From TMED109 sp002684605 (lineage in GTDB: Bacteria; Pseudomonadota; Alphaproteobacteria; TMED109), in assembly GCA_913046335.1 (NCBI GenBank), contig CAJWSU010000022.1, forward strand, positions 1 to 20,941: 20,941 nt of DNA, given 5' to 3'. The translations under genes and the position numbers were made by a program. This document shows positions 7,712-15,003 of the stretch, one piece after another (positions within the stretch are counted from its first letter, which is position 1; the number at the start of each line of letters is the position of its first letter). The notes under the pieces were generated by a model. The model worked only from the letters and a program-made list of their open reading frames with translations, did not search any database and was not told the DNA's origin.

Positions 7712-9052
7712 ATGAAAGATAATAAATCTACATTAACGGGTAAAGTTAAAAGGTATGCTAGTGTTAGCAGTAGAATGACGGGTATAGCAGCCCGTATGGC
7801 TGGTAATAAAATAATAGGCAACAATGATATTAACAAAAATGCAGATAATATATTAAATGCTTTAGGTGGATTAAAAGGTCCCTTAATGAAAGTTGCTCAA
7901 TTACTATCTACTATTCCAGATGCAATTCCTAAAGAATATGCAGAAAAACTTCAAACCCTTCAATCAGAAGCTCCTTCAATGGGATGGTTTTTTGTAAAAA
8001 GAAGAATGGCAGGAGAATTAGGTAAAGATTGGATAAAAAAATTTGAAGTATTCGATAAAAAAGCTATAAAAGCCGCTTCATTAGGTCAGGTTCATAAAGC
8101 AAAAGTTAATGGAATTGATATTGCCTGCAAATTACAATACCCAGATATGATATCCATAGTTGATGCAGATTTAAAACAATTAAAATTAATTTTTTCTATA
8201 TATGGCGCATGGGATAAAACTATTAAAACAAAAGAGATATATGAAGAACTAACAAATAGATTAAAAGAAGAACTAGATTATAATAGAGAATACAAAAATA
8301 TGATTCTTTTTGATGAAATACTTAGTAATGAAAAATATATTACTGTACCTAAACCTATTAAAAAGTTATCTACAGATAAACTTTTAACTATGACATGGTT
8401 AGAAGGTGATTCTCTTATGAATTGGAAAAAATCTGAGCCAGAAATAAAAAATCATATTGCTTTAACATTATTTAATGCGTGGTATATCCCATTTTATAAA
8501 TATGGAATAATTCATGGAGATCCACATCCTGGTAACTATCAAGTAAATAATATAAGCTCCACAAAGCCCAGTATAAACTTACTTGATTTTGGCTGCATAA
8601 GAGTATTTCCACCTAAGTTTGTTAAAGCTGTAATAGATTTATATATTGCAATGAGAGATAATAATCAAGAACTAGCTATAAAGGCTTATGAAGCTTGGGG
8701 TTTTAACAACTTAAATAAAGATTTGATAAAAGTATTAAATATATGGGCTGCTTATATTTATGGACCTTTATTAGAAAATAAGAAAAGATATATACAAGAC
8801 CCTAAAGCTATCAAAAATGGTAAAGATATTGCTTCAAACGTTTATAAAGAGTTAAAAAAATTAGGTGGGATCAGTCCACCAAAAGAATTTGTTTTAATAG
8901 ATAGAGCCGCAGTCGGACTTGGATCTGTTTTTATGCATCTAAATGCTCAACTTAACTGGCATAAAATTATTGAAAACTTAATAGAAGGTTTTGATATTCA
9001 AGAATTAGAGCTAAAACAAAAAAGTATACTTCATAAAACAGGACTTGCTTAA
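7712..9052 (+). CDS. ABC1/UbiB/AarF-type atypical kinase
   Basis: A 446-residue member of the ABC1 (COQ8/ADCK) atypical kinase family. The KxGQ-type motif reads KVAQ at 60-63, with Ala in the Gly position. The alanine-rich nucleotide loop is KAASLGQVHKA (about 120-130), followed by the ACK lysine motif near residue 139. ELDYNREYKNM lies at about 187-197, HGDPHPGN at 268-275, and the metal-binding LDFG at 291-294. All core kinase residues are therefore present. Family members act on membrane quinone biosynthesis or lipid homeostasis, usually as ATPases. This is the soluble-looking subgroup: I see no C-terminal transmembrane helices like those of UbiB, and no other ubi gene is nearby, so I give no symbol. 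The stop shares TTAA (9049-9052) with the stop of the convergent hydrolase gene. The start has no clear Shine-Dalgarno. Confidence 0.92.
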   Translation: MKDNKSTLTGKVKRYASVSSRMTGIAARMAGNKIIGNNDINKNADNILNALGGLKGPLMKVAQLLSTIPDAIPKEYAEKLQTLQSEAPSMGWFFVKRRMAGELGKDWIKKFEVFDKKAIKAASLGQVHKAKVNGIDIACKLQYPDMISIVDADLKQLKLIFSIYGAWDKTIKTKEIYEELTNRLKEELDYNREYKNMILFDEILSNEKYITVPKPIKKLSTDKLLTMTWLEGDSLMNWKKSEPEIKNHIALTLFNAWYIPFYKYGIIHGDPHPGNYQVNNISSTKPSINLLDFGCIRVFPPKFVKAVIDLYIAMRDNNQELAIKAYEAWGFNNLNKDLIKVLNIWAAYIYGPLLENKKRYIQDPKAIKNGKDIASNVYKELKKLGGISPPKEFVLIDRAAVGLGSVFMHLNAQLNWHKIIENLIEGFDIQELELKQKSILHKTGLA

Positions 9053-9687
9053 TTAGTTTTATTCTCAATTATAAAATCTGATACTTTAAAATAAGCCTTT
9101 TTTATAGAATTTTCAGAATTATATTTAGATTTTTTTAAAGTGTTATATGAATGATCACCATCTTCTATCCAAAATAGAGAATTCTTATTGTGTAAAGTAT
9201 AATTATTAACTTCTTTAATACTTCCTAATTTATCTCTAGTTCCTTGAATTATTAGAATAGGTGGACCACTACTTTGCAAGCAATCTAGCCTTAATTTATC
9301 CTTATTGTTTATTGGATGAAATGGATAACCTAATACTATTGCTCCTTTCACATTTATTTCACTACTAATTATTGCAGATACTCTTCCTCCCATTGACTTG
9401 CCTCCTATCCAGATATTTTTTTTTGAATAAATACTTTTAATTTTATAAAATATATCTTTATAGAACAAACACAGAGAAGTTATTTTATCAGGAAAAGAAT
9501 TTTTTCCTAATCTTCGTTTTGTCATATATGGAAATTCAAACCTAATTACTAGTATATCTCTATCTATTATACCTTTAACCATAGTATTCATAAATACAGA
9601 ATCCATAGGAGCACCTGCTCCATGTGCTAGTATTAATAAATTTTTTGCTTCTTTATTACCATCTATAAGTATATTATCTAAAATCAT
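9049..9687 (-). CDS. alpha/beta hydrolase, Tex30/KANL3-like
   Basis: A 212-residue single-domain alpha/beta hydrolase from the start chosen here. An oxyanion-loop HGAGAPMDS lies near residues 22-30, the nucleophile elbow GKSMGGR carries Ser98, the acid is probably Asp152 in GTRDK, and the histidine is His179 in EDGDHSY. The HGAGAPMDS and GGRVSA stretches are typical of the small Tex30/KANL3-like group, often annotated as 'alpha/beta family hydrolase' or 'dienelactone hydrolase-like'; the substrate is unknown. The start is uncertain: ATG at 9687 best fits the family N-terminus, ATG at 9711 adds eight residues and a TTG at 9723 adds twelve. None has a good ribosome-binding site. It overlaps the ABC1-kinase gene by four bases tail to tail and diverges from the small ORF at 9730. 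Confidence 0.87.
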   Translation of the reverse strand: MILDNILIDGNKEAKNLLILAHGAGAPMDSVFMNTMVKGIIDRDILVIRFEFPYMTKRRLGKNSFPDKITSLCLFYKDIFYKIKSIYSKKNIWIGGKSMGGRVSAIISSEINVKGAIVLGYPFHPINNKDKLRLDCLQSSGPPILIIQGTRDKLGSIKEVNNYTLHNKNSLFWIEDGDHSYNTLKKSKYNSENSIKKAYFKVSDFIIENKTN

Positions 9688-9729
9688 ATAAATTAAATTA
9701 TTACTTATCATAGAAATATACAAATAAAT

Positions 9730-9906
9730 ATGATGGAAGAACTAACTAATTGGATATTTGTTTTTGTCACAGGTTTAATCGCATGGCATGGCATAACTTA
9801 TAGAGATAAAGAGGGAGAGAAAGACTTTGTTCGTCTATTATTTGGATGCATTGCATTAATGTTTTTTTTAAGAGTGTTTTTGGTGGATATTCTAAAAGTT
9901 ATATAG
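9730..9906 (+). CDS. 58-residue membrane protein, unknown function
   Basis: An open frame of 58 codons starting ATG ATG GAA GAA. Residues about 6-22 (TNWIFVFVTGLIAWHGI) form one hydrophobic segment and about 37-56 (LLFGCIALMFFLRVFLVDIL) a second. They are joined by a charged loop YRDKEGEKD, giving a coherent two-helix design rather than random translation. It fills the gap between two leftward genes almost exactly. Its TAG stop (9904-9906) is immediately followed by the complement of the TPR gene's TAG, giving the palindrome TAGCTA. No clear Shine-Dalgarno precedes it. I do not recognise the family. Most gene callers with a 60-residue cutoff would miss it. Coding status rests on the hydrophobic pattern and the snug fit. 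Confidence 0.6.
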   Translation: MMEELTNWIFVFVTGLIAWHGITYRDKEGEKDFVRLLFGCIALMFFLRVFLVDILKVI

Positions 9907-10488
9907 CTACTTTTCAATATTTATCTGCTGCTGATCAATTTCTTCAACTGATAATAACCTTTTATCTTCTGGTAAAGACATCTGTATTTTTAAATAATCT
10001 AACCTATCGGCAATTGTAGGCGGTTTTTCTCTAACATCATATAACAACCTATCTATCCAATGCATTCCTATATATAACTCTTGATCAAGAGATAAAGCTA
10101 TTTCATAAAATTTTATAGCATTATCATAATCTTTTTTTCTATCATATAAAACACCTAGATTAGCATATGTAGGAGCAAAATTAGAGTCTAACTTAATTCC
10201 TTTATAGAAGTATTTCATAGCATCATCATAATTCTTTAGCTGCATATAGGATCTAGCTATTCCTTCAATTATATATACATCCATATTATTAGATTCATAA
10301 GCTTTTAAGTAATACTCTAAAGAACTATTATATTTTTTATCTTTAAAAGCAGTGTTACCACTTAAGTAATATCTTACTTCTGCTGGCCTATTTATAAAGT
10401 GATCCCACATAAGCCAACCTGTAAATAGTATAAATAGAAAGATACTTATTCTAACTAAAACTATATATACGGGATCATGTGTTTTCAT
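9907..10488 (-). CDS. membrane-anchored TPR protein
   Basis: A 193-residue protein. After a short N-terminus (MKTHDPVYI) comes a single hydrophobic segment at about residues 9-28, most likely an uncleaved signal anchor with the rest in the periplasm or facing the membrane surface. Three consecutive tetratricopeptide repeats follow at roughly 37-70 (AEVRYYLSGNTAFKDKKY), 71-104 (IEGIARSYMQLKNYDDAMKY) and 105-138 (PTYANLGVLYDRKKDYDNAI), each with the A-type Gly/Ala and Pro-region spacing of the repeat. The tail (about 150-193) is polar. TPRs mediate protein-protein contact, so this is probably a scaffold or accessory subunit, and the partner is unknown. It follows the 74-residue membrane gene by 21 bases and the symporter gene before that, suggesting co-transcription. 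Confidence 0.85.
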   Translation of the reverse strand: MKTHDPVYIVLVRISIFLFILFTGWLMWDHFINRPAEVRYYLSGNTAFKDKKYNSSLEYYLKAYESNNMDVYIIEGIARSYMQLKNYDDAMKYFYKGIKLDSNFAPTYANLGVLYDRKKDYDNAIKFYEIALSLDQELYIGMHWIDRLLYDVREKPPTIADRLDYLKIQMSLPEDKRLLSVEEIDQQQINIEK

Positions 10489-10509
10489 TTTAATAAATAA
10501 CCAATATTT

Positions 10510-10734
10510 TTAGTAATGATTTAAATTAAAAAGAGAAGAGAAAAAAATAATTAAAATGATTGTTATAAAACGTGATCTTATTAGCTGCCCTCTTAACTCT
10601 TCATCACTTAAAGAGTTTCCTATTTTTTTTTCATATCTTCTTACACTTAAGATGAAAATTAATTTATTTACAGGGTAATATAATAAAAGGGCAAGTAAGG
10701 TCACACTTAATAAATAAAATAGTTCGCTTGGCAT
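10510..10734 (-). CDS. small two-helix membrane protein beside the symporter
   Basis: A 74-residue protein with a hydrophobic segment at about residues 4-27 and a second at about 55-70. Between them is a conserved-looking cytoplasmic loop, SVRRYEKKIGNSLSDEELRG followed by QLIRSRF. The charged loop with its acidic helix and flanking arginines suggests a defined interaction surface. I recall similar small proteins of unknown function in other proteobacteria but cannot name a family. It lies between the symporter gene (65 bases upstream) and the TPR gene (21 bases downstream), all leftward, so it may be an accessory subunit of the transporter. That role is inference from position only. Confidence 0.75.
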   Translation of the reverse strand: MPSELFYLLSVTLLALLLYYPVNKLIFILSVRRYEKKIGNSLSDEELRGQLIRSRFITIILIIFFSSLFNLNHY

Positions 10735-10799
10735 TTTACACCTTATATATTATAGACCTTCAATTTAATGAAAGCCTATAATTTATTTATTAATTAAAC

Positions 10800-12734
10800 C
10801 TATGTATCACCAATATCATCTACTAAAGCATCAAAGGTTTTAGGAGGTGTAGACATTTCCATTTTATAAGCAAGCATCCACATCATATAAACACCAATTA
10901 GCCAAAATAAGATTTGCCATGCCCAAATAGAAGGAATACCAAATACCCATGTATTTGGATCTAGTGGACTTCCAAATATCCAATTTCCTATCACTGCACC
11001 TGGCCCTATTCCAAAAAAGAACCATAACAAGGTTATTATGACAGCTGTTGGAATTAATCTTCTTTTTTCAGCTGACAGAGATGCATGTTCGCGTAAAAAA
11101 GAGTGAAACTTCATTTTATGATCAGTATCAGCTTTATTTTGAGTAAAGTAAGATATAATTATTGCTAACCCTAAATTAAAAATTATTCCCCATCCTGCTG
11201 AGTGAATAGTTAATGGCCATCTACCCCAGGCTGTAATTCCAAAAACATCTGCTCCTATACTTTCTGTAAGTGTAACCGCAATTAATCCTGCAATTAATCC
11301 ATATGAAATCCCTGCTCTTGTAAGGAAAGGCCACCAGCATATTGCTATCAGGGCAGGCCACATTTGGAAACCATATGCAACTGCTAAACCACCTAATAAA
11401 ACTAACGCATCTTTAGAAACTGTAGCAACTAATAAAGCTGCTAAAACTATAACTCCTACGCCAGCTCTACCAAGAATTTTTTGAAGATTATGAGAAGCAT
11501 TTGGCATTAAAAATCTTTTAAATAAGTCACGTGTCAACATTCCTCCAGCAGTAGACATATATGCAGCTCCAGTTGATTGCATAGCTGCTAAAGCGCATAC
11601 AGACAAAAGGCCTACTAGCCATGGAGCACTATCTGACATTAAATATATTAACTGAGGCACAAGATTTCCTTGCTTACCTGCTGTAGCCATAATATCTTCT
11701 CCACCTAACCCTGCTCCCATTACATTATTTACTAATTCTGGATGAGATGCCAACATAGCTGCATCGGCTCCTAAAAAATGAGCGCCAATGCCTTGAATAG
11801 CTGTAAAGGACATTAGTATAAGGCCAATTCCAAAAGCAGAAGCCCAAACTTGTTGTGGAGCAAATGGTGTCACACTTTTATTAGAAAATGACCACATAGT
11901 AAATGCTGGTGCAGATTGTATACCCATTAAAGCAAACATATAAGATAAAATCATTATTCCCGTCCACGCACCACCTACTGCTTGAGTTCCACTTTTCACG
12001 TATTGTATTACACCAGGAATAGCTATGTAATGACTATATCCATCAGGTGTTAATTTTTCATCTATTTGAGATAAAGCTGCTACACCATCTATTAAGGTGC
12101 CAAAGCCTCCAATATTTACTAAAGTAATTATTCCTATTACCATTATGCCACCAGCTAAAAGAATGCACTGCATTGTATCTACATAAGCAACAGCTTTTAA
12201 CCCTCCAGTAGCAACATATATAAAAACTACAGCTGATAATGCCCACATTCCGACATTGACACTAAACATTCCATCTGTAAGAACATTAAATAAAAAACCT
12301 GAGGCCCTTAGTTGTATTCCTAGATAAGGAACAGAAAACACTAATGCCACTAATACTATTAAAATTCTTATAAAATCAGATTTGAAATACTCTGAAAACA
12401 TTTCACCAGGAGTAACAAATCCAAACCTTTTACCTAGCATCCATTGCCTTTTTAAAAACATTACACCTGTAAAAGGAATAGTGATTGCATAAAATGAAGC
12501 GTATGCATATGGAAAGCCATCTCTATAAATTAGACCAGGGTGCCCCATAAATGTCCAACCAGAAAATGAAGTTGCAGTTGCAGCTAAAATAAATACCCAG
12601 ATAGAAATACCTCTACCTGCTAAAAAATAATCGCTTGCTGTCTTTGCTTGTAAATGACCTTTAACTCCCCAAAACACACAATAAGACCAATAAAGTCCGA
12701 CAAATACTAGTAACCATATAACTTTTGCATCCAT
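10800..12734 (-). CDS. sodium:solute symporter (SSS family)
   Basis: A 644-residue inner-membrane transporter of the solute:sodium symporter family (LeuT fold), expected to import an organic solute with Na+. Evidence: the N-terminal FWGVKGHLQAKTASDYFLAG segment (about 21-40) that precedes SSS helix 2, the ATATSFSGWTFMG segment (about 52-64), the VFIYVATGGLKAVAYVDTMQ motif (about 170-189), and helix-8 region CALAAMQSTGAAYMSTAG (about 380-397) followed by LTRDLFKRF, where Na+-coordinating Ser/Thr residues usually lie. About 13 or more hydrophobic helices are visible. The substrate cannot be read from sequence. The length exceeds PutP/PanF types because of a C-terminal extension of about 100 residues with extra helices. 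GGGAGA at 12741-12746 lies six bases before the ATG, one of the clearest ribosome-binding sites in the window. Confidence 0.92.
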   Translation of the reverse strand: MDAKVIWLLVFVGLYWSYCVFWGVKGHLQAKTASDYFLAGRGISIWVFILAATATSFSGWTFMGHPGLIYRDGFPYAYASFYAITIPFTGVMFLKRQWMLGKRFGFVTPGEMFSEYFKSDFIRILIVLVALVFSVPYLGIQLRASGFLFNVLTDGMFSVNVGMWALSAVVFIYVATGGLKAVAYVDTMQCILLAGGIMVIGIITLVNIGGFGTLIDGVAALSQIDEKLTPDGYSHYIAIPGVIQYVKSGTQAVGGAWTGIMILSYMFALMGIQSAPAFTMWSFSNKSVTPFAPQQVWASAFGIGLILMSFTAIQGIGAHFLGADAAMLASHPELVNNVMGAGLGGEDIMATAGKQGNLVPQLIYLMSDSAPWLVGLLSVCALAAMQSTGAAYMSTAGGMLTRDLFKRFLMPNASHNLQKILGRAGVGVIVLAALLVATVSKDALVLLGGLAVAYGFQMWPALIAICWWPFLTRAGISYGLIAGLIAVTLTESIGADVFGITAWGRWPLTIHSAGWGIIFNLGLAIIISYFTQNKADTDHKMKFHSFLREHASLSAEKRRLIPTAVIITLLWFFFGIGPGAVIGNWIFGSPLDPNTWVFGIPSIWAWQILFWLIGVYMMWMLAYKMEMSTPPKTFDALVDDIGDT

Positions 12735-12754
12735 AACTTCTCTCCCAAATATAT

Positions 12755-12811
12755 TTATATAATAACTAACCCTAATTTTAACTAAATAGCAAATTATCTA
12801 TTATTATATAA
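12755..12811. repeat. inverted repeat between tRNA and symporter gene
   Basis: TTATATAATAA (12755-12765) is matched by its exact complement TTATTATATAA (12801-12811), giving an 11-bp A/T-only stem around a 35-base loop. It starts directly after the CCA end of the tRNA and finishes about 20 bases before the symporter start. It could trim or terminate the rpoD-tRNA transcript, or it could be the symporter promoter region, or chance in AT-rich DNA. Confidence 0.35.
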
Positions 12812-12812
12812 G

Positions 12813-12889
12813 TGGTGGGCCCGGTAGGACTCGAACCTACGGCCAAACCGTTATGAGCGGTTTGCTCTAACCAACTGAGCTACGGGCCC
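12813..12889 (-). tRNA. tRNA with CAU anticodon, probably tRNA-Ile2
   Basis: A complete 77-base cloverleaf including an encoded CCA. Acceptor arms GGGCCCG/CGGGCCC pair over 7 bp. The D-arm is GCTC...GAGC, the anticodon stem AACCG/CGGTT encloses loop CTCATAA with anticodon CAT, and the T-arm GTAGG/CCTAC encloses TTCGAGT. The discriminator base is A. CAU occurs in initiator Met, elongator Met and Ile2 (whose C34 becomes lysidine and reads AUA). The initiator is excluded by the paired end and the lack of the three G-C pairs at the base of the anticodon stem. The GGGCCC acceptor and the position just behind rpoD match alphaproteobacterial tRNA-Ile2 as I recall it. Elongator Met remains possible. 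It starts 8 bases after the rpoD stop, so it is probably released from the rpoD transcript. Confidence 0.93.
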
Positions 12890-12897
12890 TAAATCAA

Positions 12898-14898
12898 TTA
12901 TTTCTCGTCTAAAAAGCTTTTTAAAGTCCTTGATCTAGATGGATGTTTAAGCTTACGTAAAGCTTTTGCTTCAATTTGTCTAATTCTTTCTCTTGTAACA
13001 GAGAATTGCTGACCAACTTCTTCTAAAGTATGATCTGTATTCATACCGATACCAAAACGCATTCTTAAAACTCTTTCTTCTCTTGGCGTTAAAGAAGCTA
13101 ATATTTGTGTTGTTTGCTCTCTTAAATTTTCATGAATTGCTGCATCTAATGGTATAACTGCATTTTGATCATGAATAAAATCACCTAAATGACTATCCTC
13201 CTCATCACCAACTGGAGTCTCTAAACTTATTGGCTCTTTAGCTATCTTCATAACTTTTCTTACTTTATCAAGAGGCATAGCAAGTTTTTCAGCTAATTCT
13301 TCTGGTGTAGCTTCCCTTCCTATTTCATGAAGAATTTGCCTAGAAGTTCTAACTAATTTATTAATTGTTTCTATCATATGAACAGGAATTCTAATAGTTC
13401 TGGCTTGATCCGCTATTGATCTAGTAATTGCTTGCCTAATCCACCAAGTAGCATAAGTTGAAAATTTATACCCTCTTCTATATTCAAACTTATCAACAGC
13501 CTTCATTAAACCTATATTTCCCTCTTGTATTAAGTCTAAAAATTGCAACCCTCTATTTGTATATTTTTTTGCTATAGAAATAACCAACCTTAAATTGGCT
13601 TCTATCATTTCTTTTTTTGCATGCTCGGATTCTCTTTCTCCACGCTCAATTGCTTTTACTAATACCTTAAAATCAGCAATATCTAAGTTACAATACTCTA
13701 CTATACTTTTTATCTCTTGAATAATCTCTTTAATTTGAGGTCTTTCTGCTTTAATAAAATCTTTCCAACCTTTATCTTTAATTAAAGAAAGTTTTCTAAG
13801 TAAATCTTTATTAATTTCACGACCTAAATATGCTTCTAAAAATTTATCTCTTTTTATTCTATACTTACCTGCCAGCCTAATTAGACTTCCTTCTAAAAAT
13901 ATTAATCTTTTATTTTTTCCATATAGTTCGTCTATAAGTTCTTCCACTCTTTTATTATCAAGCCTTAAACCTCTCATAATATCAGAAACTTCTTTTTGAG
14001 ATTTAAAAAACTTATTTTGATCTGTGATCTTATTATCTATTCCAGCTATTTTATTAACAATGGACTTCTTCCAATATTTATCCATTGATTTAGAGCATTT
14101 TGATAATTGATTAAAAGCAGCTACAATCTGTGGTTTTAAAATTTCTTCTAATGCTGAAATAGAAGGCATTCCATCGTGAGAGTCCTGTTCCTCTTGTTCT
14201 TCAGAATTAAATGAATCTTCGTTACGTTCATCTTCATTATTTTTTTCAGTTTCATGGTCATTATTTACTTGTAATGTTGAAGCCACTTTGGCTGTTGCTA
14301 AAGGATTATTAACTGTTGCTCCATCCGGCCCTGCCCCATATGTCGCTTCCAGGTCTATTACTTCTCTCATGGTAATTTGTTCTTTTTTTAATAGAAGAGT
14401 CCATTTAGATATGTTTGTTAAAGTTAAAGGATTTCTGCTAATACCTCTAAACATTAAATCTCTTCCAGCTTCTATTCTTTTTGCTATAGCAATTTCACCA
14501 TCTCTAGATAGAAGTTCGACATTTCCCATTTCTCTAAGATACATCCTTACTGGATCATCCGTTCTACCTAATTCATTATCTGAAGCATTAGAAGGTTTTA
14601 CTGCTTCACCTTTAGTTGTATCGCTTCCCACGACTTCTGTATCCGAATCATTTGATTCATCATCAGAGTCTACTAAACTAATACCAACATCTGAAATCAT
14701 GGCTTGAATATCTTCTATTTTTTCTGAGGAGAATTTTTCAGGAGACAATACGCTATTTAACTCATCGTAGGTAATATAGCCCTTCTCTTTACCCTTAGAA
14801 ATAAGCTTTTTTACTTCTACTTCGCTAATATCAGTAACTTGATCGTCTGCAGAAACAGAATTATCCGTAGTTATCTTATTATTCTTTTTTTTTGCCAT
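12898..14898 (-). CDS. rpoD: RNA polymerase primary sigma factor RpoD (sigma-70)
   Basis: A 666-residue primary sigma factor. The N-terminal region 1.1 domain covers about 22-75 and is followed by an acidic linker rich in Asp and Ser. Region 1.2 starts with DPVRMYLREMG (115-125). A long non-conserved insert lies between regions 1.2 and 2, including another acidic stretch near 215-245. Region 2 runs from IEANLRLV (432) through GYKFSTYATWWIRQAI (about 476-491), which recognises the -10 element. Region 3 follows at about 500-580. Region 4, with LTPREERVLRMRFG and the helix-turn-helix TLEEVGQQFSVTRERIRQIE near 624-643, recognises the -35. Everything needed is intact and the length is typical of alphaproteobacteria. 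Codons 3-6 contain nine consecutive A. It follows dnaG after 105 bases that hold a candidate promoter and a strong dyad, so it may be transcribed both with dnaG and on its own. Confidence 0.97.
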   Translation of the reverse strand: MAKKKNNKITTDNSVSADDQVTDISEVEVKKLISKGKEKGYITYDELNSVLSPEKFSSEKIEDIQAMISDVGISLVDSDDESNDSDTEVVGSDTTKGEAVKPSNASDNELGRTDDPVRMYLREMGNVELLSRDGEIAIAKRIEAGRDLMFRGISRNPLTLTNISKWTLLLKKEQITMREVIDLEATYGAGPDGATVNNPLATAKVASTLQVNNDHETEKNNEDERNEDSFNSEEQEEQDSHDGMPSISALEEILKPQIVAAFNQLSKCSKSMDKYWKKSIVNKIAGIDNKITDQNKFFKSQKEVSDIMRGLRLDNKRVEELIDELYGKNKRLIFLEGSLIRLAGKYRIKRDKFLEAYLGREINKDLLRKLSLIKDKGWKDFIKAERPQIKEIIQEIKSIVEYCNLDIADFKVLVKAIERGERESEHAKKEMIEANLRLVISIAKKYTNRGLQFLDLIQEGNIGLMKAVDKFEYRRGYKFSTYATWWIRQAITRSIADQARTIRIPVHMIETINKLVRTSRQILHEIGREATPEELAEKLAMPLDKVRKVMKIAKEPISLETPVGDEEDSHLGDFIHDQNAVIPLDAAIHENLREQTTQILASLTPREERVLRMRFGIGMNTDHTLEEVGQQFSVTRERIRQIEAKALRKLKHPSRSRTLKSFLDEK

Positions 14899-14924
14899 AA
14901 ATTTAATTTTCTATTCAATATCAG

Positions 14925-14959
14925 ATAATTGGTTTAAAATACTATTTTAAACTAATTAT
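14925..14959. repeat. long dyad in the dnaG-rpoD gap
   Basis: ATAATTGGTTTAAAAT (14925-14940) and ATTTTAAACTAATTAT (14944-14959) are inverted copies differing at one position, separated by three bases. This gives a 16-bp near-perfect stem. There is no U-tract on the rpoD-reading strand, so it is not a standard terminator. It overlaps the candidate rpoD -10 box at its right end. Confidence 0.6.
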
Positions 14960-14981
14960 ATTTACTTTCAATAATTATCAA
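14955..14981 (-). promoter_or_regulatory. rpoD: candidate rpoD promoter
   Basis: On the minus strand, TTGATA (14976-14981, five of six matches to the -35 consensus) is followed after 15 bases by a perfect TATAAT (14955-14960). Transcription would begin near 14948 and give a leader of about 50 bases. The 15-base spacer is shorter than the ideal 17. The dyad at 14925-14959 overlaps the -10 and the start region. Confidence 0.45.
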
Positions 14982-15003
14982 TAAATTACTTAGTTAAGTA
15001 TAT

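Noticed and set aside
7687..7722. Eleven-codon leader peptide overlapping the ABC1-kinase start
   Set aside because: It has no ribosome-binding site or regulatory codon run, and short ATG frames of this kind are expected by chance.
9033..9062. Weak hairpin at the ABC1-kinase/hydrolase tail overlap
   Set aside because: ATAAAAC/GTTTTAT is only 7 bp, A+T-rich, with a 16-base loop. It is too weak to call a terminator.
12058..12246. 62-codon frame on the minus strand within the symporter gene
   Set aside because: It is an alternate frame of the symporter; the Cys/Trp-rich translation resembles no protein.
14288..14707. 139-codon open frame on the plus strand
   Set aside because: It lies wholly antisense to the insert region of rpoD, has no family resemblance, and its openness follows from the codon bias of rpoD.
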